From Thioalkalivibrio sp. (GTDB lineage Bacteria; Pseudomonadota; Gammaproteobacteria; Ectothiorhodospirales; Ectothiorhodospiraceae), in assembly GCA_007119005.1 (NCBI GenBank), contig SKQM01000237.1, forward strand, positions 1 to 8,415: a stretch of 8,415 nt of DNA, in the 5' to 3' direction. This document shows, piece by piece, positions 1 to 6,724 of the stretch. Numbering within the stretch: the stretch's first letter is position 1; each line of letters begins with the position of its first letter. Under the pieces are notes generated by a model. It was not told where the DNA came from. It saw only the letters and a list, made by a program, of their open reading frames with translations, and made no database searches. A program made the translations under genes and the position numbers.

Positions 1-2
1 AC

Positions 3-587
3 ACGGGCGACGAGATCCGGAGCAGCGGATCGAACGTGACCTGCCAGTCCTGCCACATGCCGATTGCGGATGGCATCGCGAATCACAGCATGGGTGGCGG
101 GCACGACCCGGCGATGCTGCGCCGCGCGGTACAGATGCACGTCGAGGTGGAACCGAATGGCGATGGCGTCACCGCGAACGTGGTAATGCAGAACCAGCTG
201 CCGCACCGGATGCCCACGGGCGCCCCGTTCCGGAACATCCAGGTGCAGGTGACTGCGCTGGATGCCCAGGGCAACGTGCTGTGGCGGAACTTCGAAAAGC
301 ACGCGATGCAGGAGGACCCGAAGTCCTACCTCTTCTACCAGCTCGCGGATGACGAGGGCAAGCCGTCCATGCCTCCGACGGCGACCCAGGTAGGCATCGA
401 CACCCGGCTGCTGCCGCATGAGCGTCGGGTACTGAGCTACGAGATCCCGGTGCAACCGGCCGTGGTCCGTGCGGAGATGCTCTACAACCTGGTGTTCGAA
501 CCGATGAAGCCGCGGATCATGGAACTCACGGACGATGCAGAGCTCCTGAAGCCGCGCCGTGTTGCTTTCTACGAGGCTCGCCTCTAG
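3..587 (+). CDS. C-type cytochrome, C-terminal part (gene cut by window start)
   Basis: The reading frame is open from the window edge (first full codon at base 3) to a TAG at 585-587, so the true start lies upstream. A GTG at 36 is probably internal, because the coding frame continues before it. One heme-attachment motif, CQSCH, is encoded at about 51-65, followed by MP and a His/Gly-rich NHSMGGGHD segment that may supply a distal heme ligand. The rest is a beta-rich domain with an HRMPTG motif, resembling the GHxxPTG motif of the C-terminal domain in cytochrome c554-like multiheme proteins. Such proteins are periplasmic electron carriers or oxidoreductases, and the missing N-terminal part would be expected to hold further CxxCH motifs. 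The substrate cannot be read from this fragment. The protein would need the Ccm machinery encoded just downstream, but a strong terminator separates the two. The cytochrome assignment is firm; the subfamily is tentative. Confidence 0.8.
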   Translation, partial: TGDEIRSSGSNVTCQSCHMPIADGIANHSMGGGHDPAMLRRAVQMHVEVEPNGDGVTANVVMQNQLPHRMPTGAPFRNIQVQVTALDAQGNVLWRNFEKHAMQEDPKSYLFYQLADDEGKPSMPPTATQVGIDTRLLPHERRVLSYEIPVQPAVVRAEMLYNLVFEPMKPRIMELTDDAELLKPRRVAFYEARL

Positions 588-596
588 CCGTCAAAC

Positions 597-614
597 CTAC
601 CCTTTATTGGGTAG
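597..614 (+). other. Small hairpin just before the terminator
   Basis: CTACCC (597-602) and GGGTAG (609-614) form a perfect 6-bp stem around the loop TTTATT. It starts ten bases after the cytochrome stop codon. It may stabilise the transcript end, or take part in alternative folding with the adjacent C-run (615-619). The pairing is seen in the sequence; the role is inferred. Confidence 0.4.
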
Positions 615-619
615 CCCCC

Positions 620-652
620 AACGGGGGACCTGATCGGGTCCCCCGTTTTTTT
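620..652 (+). terminator. Intrinsic terminator after the cytochrome gene
   Basis: AACGGGGGACC (620-630) pairs perfectly with GGTCCCCCGTT (637-647) around the 6-base loop TGATCG. A run of seven T (646-652) follows directly. This is a classic Rho-independent terminator on the + strand. The left flank has no A-run, so it is not bidirectional. It should separate the cytochrome transcript from ccmA, whose promoter would then lie between 653 and 848. Confidence 0.95.
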
Positions 653-848
653 GACCCTCTTGTGGCGAACCAAGCCGCTTTTCACCGGTCCACAATACGG
701 TTTCACGCATAGAAAAACGGCAGAGGGATTCGCCTGCACTGATTCCTTGGCGCCGGTACCCTCGTGTGTCTCGATCGTGCACAATGCGGGCGCCCACGAA
801 ACCAACGACCCAAGGCCCAGACAGATCGTGACAGCAGAATCTTCCGGA
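653..848 (+). promoter_or_regulatory. Leader region upstream of ccmA
   Basis: About 196 bases lie between the terminator and the chosen ccmA start. The operon promoter is expected here. I could not find a convincing pair of -35 and -10 hexamers: for example, CACAAT at 780-785 resembles a -10 but has no good -35 at the right distance. The ccmA frame happens to be open back to 651, but that begins inside the terminator T-run and the extra residues look non-coding. A GC palindrome GGGCGCCC lies at 788-795. No gene is recognised here. Confidence 0.5.
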
Positions 849-1472
849 ATGGCGGACAGGGAATTCAGGGCCGTCGACCTGGCCGCCGAACGGGGTGAGC
901 GGCGTCTGTTCCAGCACCTCGACTTCACCCTATCGCCGGGGCAACTGCTGCAGGTCTCGGGACGCAACGGCTGCGGCAAGACCAGCCTGCTGCGTATCCT
1001 CAGCGGACTCTCGCGCCCTGCCGCCGGGCAGGTCTACTGGGGTGACGAACCGATCCAATCGGTGGACGGCGGCACCGGATCCTGCCTTGGCTATCTGGGA
1101 CACCAGAACGCACTCAAGGAAGACCTGACCGCAGAGGAAAACATCCTGATCGCCGGCGGTCTGGGTGGTGCCCGGCCGAATCGGGAGGCCGTGCTGTCGA
1201 TGCTGGCGAGCCTGGGACTCGCGGGCTACGAAGATCTCCCCGTGCGTTACCTGTCGCAGGGCCAGAAGCGACGCGTCGCCCTGGCCCGGTTGCTGCTGCA
1301 GCCCAGAGCGCTGCTGATCCTCGACGAACCCTACGCGGCACTGGACGTTCAGGTGATCGAAGTGCTGCGTAGCGCAATCGAGGCGCACCTCGCGCGGAAG
1401 AGCATGATCGTGATCACCACGCACCAAACCGTCGACATCGACGGTGACTGCCGCAACCTGCACCTCGGGTGA
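849..1472 (+). CDS. ccmA: Heme exporter ATP-binding protein CcmA
   Basis: Cytoplasmic ATPase subunit of the CcmABCD complex. Its ATP hydrolysis drives release of heme-loaded CcmE from CcmC. The 207-residue product has the usual CcmA length and all ABC-ATPase motifs: Walker A GRNGCGKT (38-45), Q-loop Q86 in GHQN, signature LSQGQ (135-139), Walker B LLILDEP (155-161) and H-loop H192 in TTHQ. The ATG at 849 was chosen because homology-like sequence starts there (a beta strand, then the Walker A loop at residue 38) and the length fits. Its ribosome binding site is weak. A GTG at 828 would add seven residues and cannot be excluded. It is the first gene of the ccm operon; ccmB starts four bases after its stop. 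Identification is secure from motifs and gene order. Confidence 0.95.
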   Translation: MADREFRAVDLAAERGERRLFQHLDFTLSPGQLLQVSGRNGCGKTSLLRILSGLSRPAAGQVYWGDEPIQSVDGGTGSCLGYLGHQNALKEDLTAEENILIAGGLGGARPNREAVLSMLASLGLAGYEDLPVRYLSQGQKRRVALARLLLQPRALLILDEPYAALDVQVIEVLRSAIEAHLARKSMIVITTHQTVDIDGDCRNLHLG

Positions 1473-1476
1473 GCTG

Positions 1477-2145
1477 ATGTTCCGCCCGCTGCTCGCTCTG
1501 CTCCGCCGCGACCTGACCCTGGCATTGCGCCGTCCGCAGGACGCGCTCACCGTCGTCGGCTTCTTCGTGGTGGTGGTCGCGCTGTTCCCGCTGGGAATCG
1601 GCCCCGACCCGGAATTCCTGCGCAGTCTCGCCCCTGGCGTGCTGTGGGTGGCGGCCCTGCTGGCCGTGATGCTGTCGCTCGAGCGCCTGTTCTCAGACGA
1701 CTACCGTGACGGCACCCTGGAGCAGATGCTCCTGGTGCCCGAACCGCTGGGGCTGCTGGTACTGACCAAGATCTTTGCGCACTGGCTGATTACCGGACTG
1801 CCACTGGTGCTGATTTCGCCACTGCTGGCCGTGCAGCTGAACCTGCGGCCCGACGAGATCGTCATGCTGATGCTCGCGCTTTTGCTGGGGACCCCGATCC
1901 TCAGCCTGATCGGCGCGATCGGCGCGGCGCTCACGCTGGGGCTGCGCGGTGGCGGCGTGCTGATTGCCCTGCTGATCCTTCCGCTTTACGCTCCACCGCT
2001 GATCCTGGGTGCGGGAGCCGTGGATGCGGTGATGCACGGGGCCAGCGCCCAGGCGCATCTGTCGCTGCTGGGCGCAATGATGGTATTTGCACTGTTCGCA
2101 ACGCCGTGGGCCACCGCCGCGGCCGTGCGGATCATGCTCGACTGA
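1477..2145 (+). CDS. ccmB: Heme exporter membrane protein CcmB
   Basis: Integral membrane partner of CcmA in the ABC-type complex that acts on the CcmC-CcmE heme adduct. The 222-residue product is of normal length. It has about six hydrophobic segments (roughly residues 25-40, 51-67, 100-118, 128-152, 160-180 and 196-215). The motif LERLFSDDYRDGTLEQ (68-83) after the second segment is typical of CcmB and probably lies at the cytoplasmic face where CcmA docks. The start codon overlaps a GGGTGAG sequence around the ccmA stop, so translation is probably coupled to ccmA. ccmC follows after 13 bases. It has no predicted catalytic residues of its own. Confidence is high from order, length and motif. 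Confidence 0.95.
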   Translation: MFRPLLALLRRDLTLALRRPQDALTVVGFFVVVVALFPLGIGPDPEFLRSLAPGVLWVAALLAVMLSLERLFSDDYRDGTLEQMLLVPEPLGLLVLTKIFAHWLITGLPLVLISPLLAVQLNLRPDEIVMLMLALLLGTPILSLIGAIGAALTLGLRGGGVLIALLILPLYAPPLILGAGAVDAVMHGASAQAHLSLLGAMMVFALFATPWATAAAVRIMLD

Positions 2146-2146
2146 C

Positions 2147-2151
2147 GGAGG
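2147..2151 (+). promoter_or_regulatory. Ribosome binding site supporting the GTG start of ccmC
   Basis: A perfect GGAGG lies seven bases before the GTG at 2159. No ATG in the ccmC frame sits at a plausible position, so this site decides the start. Confidence 0.8.
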
Positions 2152-2158
2152 ACGCGAA

Positions 2159-2911
2159 GTGTCGGAGAGGGGTATTCAGTGGTTCCGTTTTACGGCTCCG
2201 GCCAATTTCTATGATCTGGCCGGCCGGCTGATTCCGTGGTTTGCCGCCCTGACGATCGCACTCTTCGCGGCCGGGTTGTATCTCGGCCTCGTGGTCGCAC
2301 CGCCGGATTACCAGCAGGGTGACAGCTACCGGATCATCTACATCCACGTGCCGACCGCCTGGATGGGTATGTTCCTGTACGTGTTGATGGCCATTTACGC
2401 GGCGATCGGCCTGATCTGGCGGATCAAGATGGCGGAGGTCATGGCCAAGGCCATCGCGCCGACCGGCGCGCTGTTCACCTTCCTCGCGCTATGGACTGGT
2501 GCCCTGTGGGGCCGCCCCACATGGGGCGTGTACTGGGTCTGGGATGCGCGTCTCACCTCGATGCTGCTGCTGCTGTTCCTCTACCTCGGCTACATGGCAT
2601 TGCACGCGGCCATCGACGACCGCCAGCGGGCGTCGAACGCCAGTGCGGTGCTGGCGATGGTCGGAGTGGTGAATGTCCCGATCATCTATTTTTCGGTGCA
2701 CTGGTGGAACACTCTTCACCAGGGCGCGTCGATAACCGTGACCGACGCACCGACGATGGCGATGATCATGTTCGTCACCCTGATGATCATGGTGCTGGCG
2801 GCCTGGATGTACTCGATCGCGGTAGTACTGGCTCGGGCGCGTGTGGAACTGCTCGAACGGGAACGCAACGCGCGCTGGGTCCAGGAACGCCTGGAGGGCG
2901 GAAAAACGTGA
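2159..2911 (+). CDS. ccmC: Heme-handling membrane protein CcmC
   Basis: Membrane protein that presents heme on its periplasmic side and, with CcmD, attaches it covalently to CcmE. The 250-residue product belongs to the WWD-domain (heme-handling) family. Key features are the periplasmic tryptophan-rich motif WGRPTWGVYWVWDARLT (117-133) and two conserved axial histidines: H63 in YIHVPTAW and H187 in WWNTLHQG. Six membrane segments are expected, the first at about residues 26-48. The charged C-terminal tail (about 220-250) should be cytoplasmic. Translation starts at GTG, supported by a well-spaced GGAGG. The final A of its TGA stop is the first base of the ccmD ATG. All essential residues are present. 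Confidence 0.97.
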   Translation: MSERGIQWFRFTAPANFYDLAGRLIPWFAALTIALFAAGLYLGLVVAPPDYQQGDSYRIIYIHVPTAWMGMFLYVLMAIYAAIGLIWRIKMAEVMAKAIAPTGALFTFLALWTGALWGRPTWGVYWVWDARLTSMLLLLFLYLGYMALHAAIDDRQRASNASAVLAMVGVVNVPIIYFSVHWWNTLHQGASITVTDAPTMAMIMFVTLMIMVLAAWMYSIAVVLARARVELLERERNARWVQERLEGGKT

Positions 2912-3078
2912 TGGAATTTCTGGCAATGGGTGGTTATTGGCCCTATGTTTGGGGATCGTATCTGGTGATGGCCGGTCTTCTGTTGGTCGAGATGATTCAA
3001 CTGCGGTACCGGCGACGCAGCCTGATGGGCTGGATCAAGCGCATGGCCCGTATCAGGGCGCAGGAGGAGACGCAATGA
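2911..3078 (+). CDS. ccmD: Small membrane protein CcmD
   Basis: A 55-residue protein with one hydrophobic segment (about residues 12-28) starting after GGYWPYVWGSY, then a strongly basic cytoplasmic tail (RYRRR, then IKRMARIR). This is the standard CcmD plan. The family stabilises the CcmC-CcmE-CcmAB complex and is needed to release holo-CcmE. The ATG at 2911 overlaps the ccmC stop by one base. An in-frame GTG immediately before it (2908) would add one residue and sits closer to the GGAGGG at 2893-2898, so the exact start is uncertain by one codon. The stop overlaps the ccmE start as ATGA. The same frame stays open far back into ccmC, but that part is an out-of-frame shadow. Identity rests on size, topology and position. 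Confidence 0.9.
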   Translation: MEFLAMGGYWPYVWGSYLVMAGLLLVEMIQLRYRRRSLMGWIKRMARIRAQEETQ

Positions 3079-3536
3079 AAAAAAGACAGAAGAGGCTGCT
3101 GCTGGTGGCCGGAGGACTTGCTGGCGTGGCCGCGGTCACCGGGCTCGTGCTGAATGCCTTCCGGGACAATCTCGTGTTCTTTTACACACCCTCGGACATC
3201 GTGGCCGAGATCGTGCCGATGGAACGAACGTTCCGCATCGGCGGGCTCGTGGAAGACGGCAGCGTCTACCGCGGCGAGGACGGGATCACCGTGCACTTTC
3301 GGGTGACCGACACCGCGGTGGCGGTGCCGGTGGTCTACCACGGCATCCTGCCCAACCTGTTCCGCGAGGGCCAGGGCGTGGTTGCAGTCGGCAGCCTCCA
3401 GGACGGCGGCGTATTCAAGGCCAGCCAGGTGATGGCGCGCCACGACGAGACCTACATGCCGCCCGAGGCGGCGGAAGCCATCAAACGGGCCCAGCGTGAG
3501 GCCGCGCGCACAGTCGAACACACCGGGGGATACTGA
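3075..3536 (+). CDS. ccmE: Periplasmic heme chaperone CcmE
   Basis: CcmE receives heme from CcmC as a covalent histidine adduct and carries it to CcmF. The 153-residue product has a basic N-terminus and one membrane anchor (about residues 8-26), then an OB-fold beta-barrel domain. The heme-binding histidine is H123 in MARHDETYMP, with the partner tyrosine Y127, giving the HxxxY type of CcmE rather than the CxxxY variant. A flexible charged tail (about 130-153) follows, as is usual. The start ATG overlaps the ccmD stop by four bases (ATGA) and is preceded by AGGAGGAG (3062-3069). ccmF begins two bases after its stop. Identification is secure. Confidence 0.97.
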   Translation: MKKRQKRLLLVAGGLAGVAAVTGLVLNAFRDNLVFFYTPSDIVAEIVPMERTFRIGGLVEDGSVYRGEDGITVHFRVTDTAVAVPVVYHGILPNLFREGQGVVAVGSLQDGGVFKASQVMARHDETYMPPEAAEAIKRAQREAARTVEHTGGY

Positions 3537-3538
3537 GC

Positions 3539-5581
3539 ATGGCTGCCGAGCTCGGACTCTTTGCACTGATCCTGGCTTTCCTGCTGGCGATCGCCCAGGG
3601 CACACTGCCATTGATCGGCGCGGCCCGCGGGGACGTCGCGCTGATGGCGGTCGGGCGCAGCGCCGCCTATGGCCAGCTCGTCTTTCTCGGCATCGCCTAC
3701 GCGATGCTCACCTACGCCTTCGTCACCGACGACTTCTCCATCGCCTACGTGGCGAACCACTCGAACTCCCTGCTCCCGACCCAGTACAAGATCTCTGGCG
3801 TCTGGGGCGGGCACGAGGGCTCCCTGCTGCTGTGGATACTGATCCTCGGTTTCTGGAGCGCCGCGGTCGCGACCTTCAGCCGCAGTCTCCCGCGGGAGGT
3901 GCTGGCACGAGTGCTGGGCGTGATGGGCCTCGTCGCCATTGGCTTCATTGGCTTCACGCTGTTCACCTCCAGCCCGTTCGAGCGGCTGATCCCGGCAGCA
4001 CTCGAAGGCCGTGATCTCAACCCGATGCTGCAGGATCCGGGCCTGATCATTCACCCGCCGATGCTGTACATGGGCTACGTCGGCTTCTCGGTGGCCTTCG
4101 CGTTCGCGATCGCCGCGCTGATCGGGGGGCGGCTCGATGCCGCCTGGGCACGCTGGTCGCGCCCCTGGACGGCCGTCGCCTGGGCCTTCCTGACCATCGG
4201 AATCGGTCTCGGCAGCTGGTGGGCCTACTACGTACTCGGCTGGGGCGGCTGGTGGTTCTGGGATCCGGTCGAAAACGCGTCGTTCATGCCCTGGCTGATG
4301 GGCACGGCACTGCTGCACTCGCTAGCGGTGACCGAGAAGCGCGGCGGCTTCAAGAACTGGACCGTGATGCTCGCGATCATGACCTTCTCGCTGGTACTGC
4401 TCGCGGCCTTCCTCGTGCGCTCCGGAGTACTCACCTCGGTGCATGCCTTCGCGGTGGATCCGGACCGTGGCCTGTACCTGCTGGCGTTCATGGCCGTGGT
4501 GGTGGCCGGTTCCCTGACCCTGTTCGCCTGGCGCGCAGGCAAGGTCGGGCTCGGCGGCGGTTTCGAAATCGTGTCGCGGGAATCCGCGTTGCTGACCAAC
4601 AACGTGCTGCTCGCGGTCTCGGCGGCGGCGGTGCTCCTGGGTACGCTTTACCCGCTGTTCCTCGACGCATTCGGGCTCGGGAAGATCTCGGTGGGTCCGC
4701 CCTACTTCGAGGCGGTCTTCCTGCCGCTGATGCTGCCCCTGCTGCTGCTGCTCGGCTTCGGTCCGCGGCTGCGCTGGAAACAGGACAGCCCCACCGAGCA
4801 GCTCTGGCGCCTGCGCTGGATCTTCGCGGTGAGCCTGGTCTTCGGCATGATCTGGCCGCTGTTCGTCGGTAGCTGGTCCTTCCTCGCAGGGATCGGGGCG
4901 TTCCTCGGCCTGTGGATCATCGGCTCCTCGCTGAAGGACCTGGTGGATCGCATCCGCCCGCGTCGCGACAGTCAGCAGACCGTGGGTACCCGCGTCGGGC
5001 GGCTGGGCCGGAGCTACGTTGGGATGCAGTTCGCGCATATCGGCGTGGGACTGGTGGTGATCGGCATCACCTTCGTGCTGGGCTACGACGACGAGCGCGA
5101 CGTGCGCATGGCGGTCGGTGAGACCGTCGAGGTCGGCGGCTACGCGTTCCGACTGGAGCGACTCGAGGAAGTACAGGGCCCGAATTTCGATGCGGACCAG
5201 GCAACGGTGGTCGTGTATCGCGACGGGCAACGCATGACGACGCTGACGCCGCAGATGCGCTACTACTTCAGCCAGCAGCAGCCGATGGCACACACGTCAC
5301 TGCACCGCGGATTCTTCCGTGACCTGTACGTGAACATGGGTGAGGAGCTTCCGGGCAATGCCTGGGTCATGCGGGTGTATTACAAGCCGTACATGAACTG
5401 GGTGTGGGCCGGTGCGATCCTGATGGGGTTGGGCGGCTTCCTCGCGGCATCCGACCGGCGGTACCGTATCCGTGTTCGCCGCGAGGACGAGGTGCCGGAC
5501 GAGGACGCAAAACTCGCGGCTGCCGGAGCGGTCGATAGCGGCAATAGCAAAGGGGATGCCGAACCGAAGCCGGCCGGCTGA
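3539..5581 (+). CDS. ccmF: Cytochrome c heme lyase subunit CcmF
   Basis: Large membrane protein of the CcmFHI heme lyase, which takes heme from CcmE and attaches it to CxxCH of apocytochrome c. It has many membrane segments and the WWD motif GWGGWWFWDPVEN (234-246). Candidate conserved heme-ligand histidines are H172 (IHPPMLYMGYVG), H260 (LLHSLAV), H302 (SVHAFAVDP) and H500 (QFAHIGVG), matching the P-His and transmembrane-His pattern of the family. A periplasmic domain (about 516-617) precedes the last membrane segment (about 620-637). At 680 residues it is somewhat longer than typical CcmF (about 640-660). The excess is a charged, Ala/Gly-rich C-terminal tail after about residue 648. A GGGGGA at 3525-3530 is well placed before the ATG. 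A 109-base gap follows before ccmG. Confidence 0.97.
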   Translation: MAAELGLFALILAFLLAIAQGTLPLIGAARGDVALMAVGRSAAYGQLVFLGIAYAMLTYAFVTDDFSIAYVANHSNSLLPTQYKISGVWGGHEGSLLLWILILGFWSAAVATFSRSLPREVLARVLGVMGLVAIGFIGFTLFTSSPFERLIPAALEGRDLNPMLQDPGLIIHPPMLYMGYVGFSVAFAFAIAALIGGRLDAAWARWSRPWTAVAWAFLTIGIGLGSWWAYYVLGWGGWWFWDPVENASFMPWLMGTALLHSLAVTEKRGGFKNWTVMLAIMTFSLVLLAAFLVRSGVLTSVHAFAVDPDRGLYLLAFMAVVVAGSLTLFAWRAGKVGLGGGFEIVSRESALLTNNVLLAVSAAAVLLGTLYPLFLDAFGLGKISVGPPYFEAVFLPLMLPLLLLLGFGPRLRWKQDSPTEQLWRLRWIFAVSLVFGMIWPLFVGSWSFLAGIGAFLGLWIIGSSLKDLVDRIRPRRDSQQTVGTRVGRLGRSYVGMQFAHIGVGLVVIGITFVLGYDDERDVRMAVGETVEVGGYAFRLERLEEVQGPNFDADQATVVVYRDGQRMTTLTPQMRYYFSQQQPMAHTSLHRGFFRDLYVNMGEELPGNAWVMRVYYKPYMNWVWAGAILMGLGGFLAASDRRYRIRVRREDEVPDEDAKLAAAGAVDSGNSKGDAEPKPAG

Positions 5582-5609
5582 GGTCCTTCTGAAAACGGCC
5601 TCTCTCCGC

Positions 5610-5639
5610 GGGTGCGGGACCGGTAAGCGGTCCGCGCCC
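5610..5639 (+). other. GC-rich hairpin between ccmF and ccmG
   Basis: GGACCG (5617-5622) pairs with CGGTCC (5628-5633) around the loop GTAAG. With G5616 bulged, the stem continues as GGGTGC (5610-5615) with GCGCCC (5634-5639), including one G-T wobble. No T-run follows, so it is not a standard intrinsic terminator. It sits in the only sizeable gap of the operon (5582-5690). It could set relative transcript levels by RNA processing or protection, or be inert. The structure is seen in sequence; the role is unknown. Confidence 0.5.
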
Positions 5640-5690
5640 CGGAGTCCCCCTTGAGCCGGTCGCTACGCCCCTGATGAGGTTCCCGAAGTC

Positions 5691-6221
5691 ATGAAGCTAC
5701 GTTTTCTGCTCCCGCTACTGGCCTTCTTCGCCCTGGTGGGCCTGCTGTTCGTCGGGTTGAGTCTCGATCCCCGCGCCTTGCCCTCGCCGCTGGTCGGCAA
5801 GGAGGCGCCGGATTTCGACCTGCCCGAGTTGCACAACCCGGAGGTTCGTTTCGCCAGGGACGACATGCTGGGCAAACCCGCGCTGTTCAACGTCTGGGCT
5901 TCCTGGTGCGTCACCTGTCGCCATGAACACCCGATGCTGGCCGAGCTGCGCCGGGCCGGAGTTCCCGTCTACGGCCTGAACTACAAGGACACGCGCTCAG
6001 ACGCGCTGCGCTTCCTCGCCCGCTACGGCGATCCCTACTCCGCGATCGGCTTCGACGAGAGCGGAATGGTGGGCATCGACTACGGTGTGTACGCCACACC
6101 CGAGACCTTCCTGATCGATCGCAACGGCATGATCCGCTTCAAGCACATCGGCATGATCACGCCCGAGATCATCGAAACCAGGATTCTTCCCCTTTATCGA
6201 CAACTGGAGGCCGAGACATGA
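5691..6221 (+). CDS. ccmG: Periplasmic thiol-disulfide protein CcmG (DsbE)
   Basis: Membrane-anchored thioredoxin-fold reductant that keeps the CxxCH cysteines of apocytochrome c, or CcmH, reduced for heme ligation. The 176-residue product has an N-terminal anchor (about residues 4-24), then GKEAPDFDLPEL typical of the family. The active site is WASWCVTCRHEHP with C73 and C76, and the cis-proline P137 is in YATPETFLID. The cis-Pro loop reads GVYATPETF where a Gly often replaces the Ala, a minor variation. The ATG at 5691 is the only possible start: the frame has a TGA at 5652-5654 and no other start codon between. A GAGG at 5676-5679 is a somewhat distant ribosome binding site. The stop overlaps the ccmH start as ATGA. 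Confidence 0.96.
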   Translation: MKLRFLLPLLAFFALVGLLFVGLSLDPRALPSPLVGKEAPDFDLPELHNPEVRFARDDMLGKPALFNVWASWCVTCRHEHPMLAELRRAGVPVYGLNYKDTRSDALRFLARYGDPYSAIGFDESGMVGIDYGVYATPETFLIDRNGMIRFKHIGMITPEIIETRILPLYRQLEAET

Positions 6222-6724
6222 GGCCTTTGCATTTCCTTTATGCCCCGTTTCTGCTGGCCGCTCTTGGGCTGCCGCTTGCGGCCGCTGCCCAGAGTGGACC
6301 GACTGCGCCGCCTTCGGAACCGATGACCTTCGAGAGCGCTGAGCACGAAGAACGCTACCAGAGACTGATCCGCGAACTGCGCTGCACCGTCTGCCAGAAC
6401 CAGAACCTGATCGAGTCCAACGCTCCGCTCGCCAATGACCTGCGCCGGCAGATTGCGGTGATGGTCAACGACGGGTCCGAGACCAACGAAATCATCGACT
6501 TCATGGTCGCCCGCTATGGTGACTTCGTGCTGTTCCGGCCGCCGATGAAGAGCACCACCTATCTGCTCTGGTTTGGGCCCGGTGCGATGCTGCTGATCGG
6601 CCTTGGGGTGCTCGGCACGATCCTGTGGCGCCGCCGCACGCAGGTCGGGTCGACCCCGCTCTCCGGAGAAGAAGAGGAGCGCCTGAGGCGTATCCTGGGC
6701 GAAGGGGGCGGAGACAAGGCATGA
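6218..6724 (+). CDS. ccmH: Cytochrome c maturation thiol protein CcmH (short form)
   Basis: Membrane-anchored periplasmic thiol protein of the heme lyase complex, acting with CcmG on apocytochrome c. The 168-residue product has a signal peptide (about residues 1-24, cleavage near AAAA-QS). Next comes the helical CcmH domain with LRCTVCQNQ (C56, C59), where LRCxxCQNQ is the family hallmark. A membrane segment (about 114-137) and a short basic then acidic tail follow. It matches only the N-terminal half of E. coli CcmH; the TPR half is encoded separately as ccmI. GGAGG at 6206-6210 is seven bases before the ATG. Start and stop both overlap neighbours as ATGA, indicating coupled translation of ccmG-ccmH-ccmI. 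Confidence 0.96.
   Translation: MRPLHFLYAPFLLAALGLPLAAAAQSGPTAPPSEPMTFESAEHEERYQRLIRELRCTVCQNQNLIESNAPLANDLRRQIAVMVNDGSETNEIIDFMVARYGDFVLFRPPMKSTTYLLWFGPGAMLLIGLGVLGTILWRRRTQVGSTPLSGEEEERLRRILGEGGGDKA

Noticed and set aside
784..831. Fifteen-codon ORF in the ccmA leader as a possible leader peptide
   Set aside because: It has no good ribosome binding site, no regulatory codon run and no associated attenuator structure downstream.
651..848. Upstream extension of the ccmA reading frame by 66 residues from a TTG at 651
   Set aside because: The TTG lies within the terminator T-run, the extra residues resemble no CcmA N-terminus, and the ATG at 849 gives the normal family length.
2491..2910. Extension of the ccmD reading frame far back into ccmC
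   Set aside because: The residues are out of frame with conserved CcmC sequence and unlike any CcmD. The family is a short protein, and the start at 2911 gives the normal size.
3452..4318. Long antisense ORFs across the operon (also 4322-5293 and 6559-7701 on the - strand)
   Set aside because: They are mirror images of strongly conserved ccm genes in GC-rich DNA, have low-complexity Arg/Gln/His/Gly composition and lack recognisable domains.
5671..5690. CTGATGAG…GAAGTC resembling the hammerhead ribozyme core
   Set aside because: The GAAA element reads GAAG, stem II would have only about two pairs, and I see no stems I and III. A chance match next to the ccmG start is more likely.
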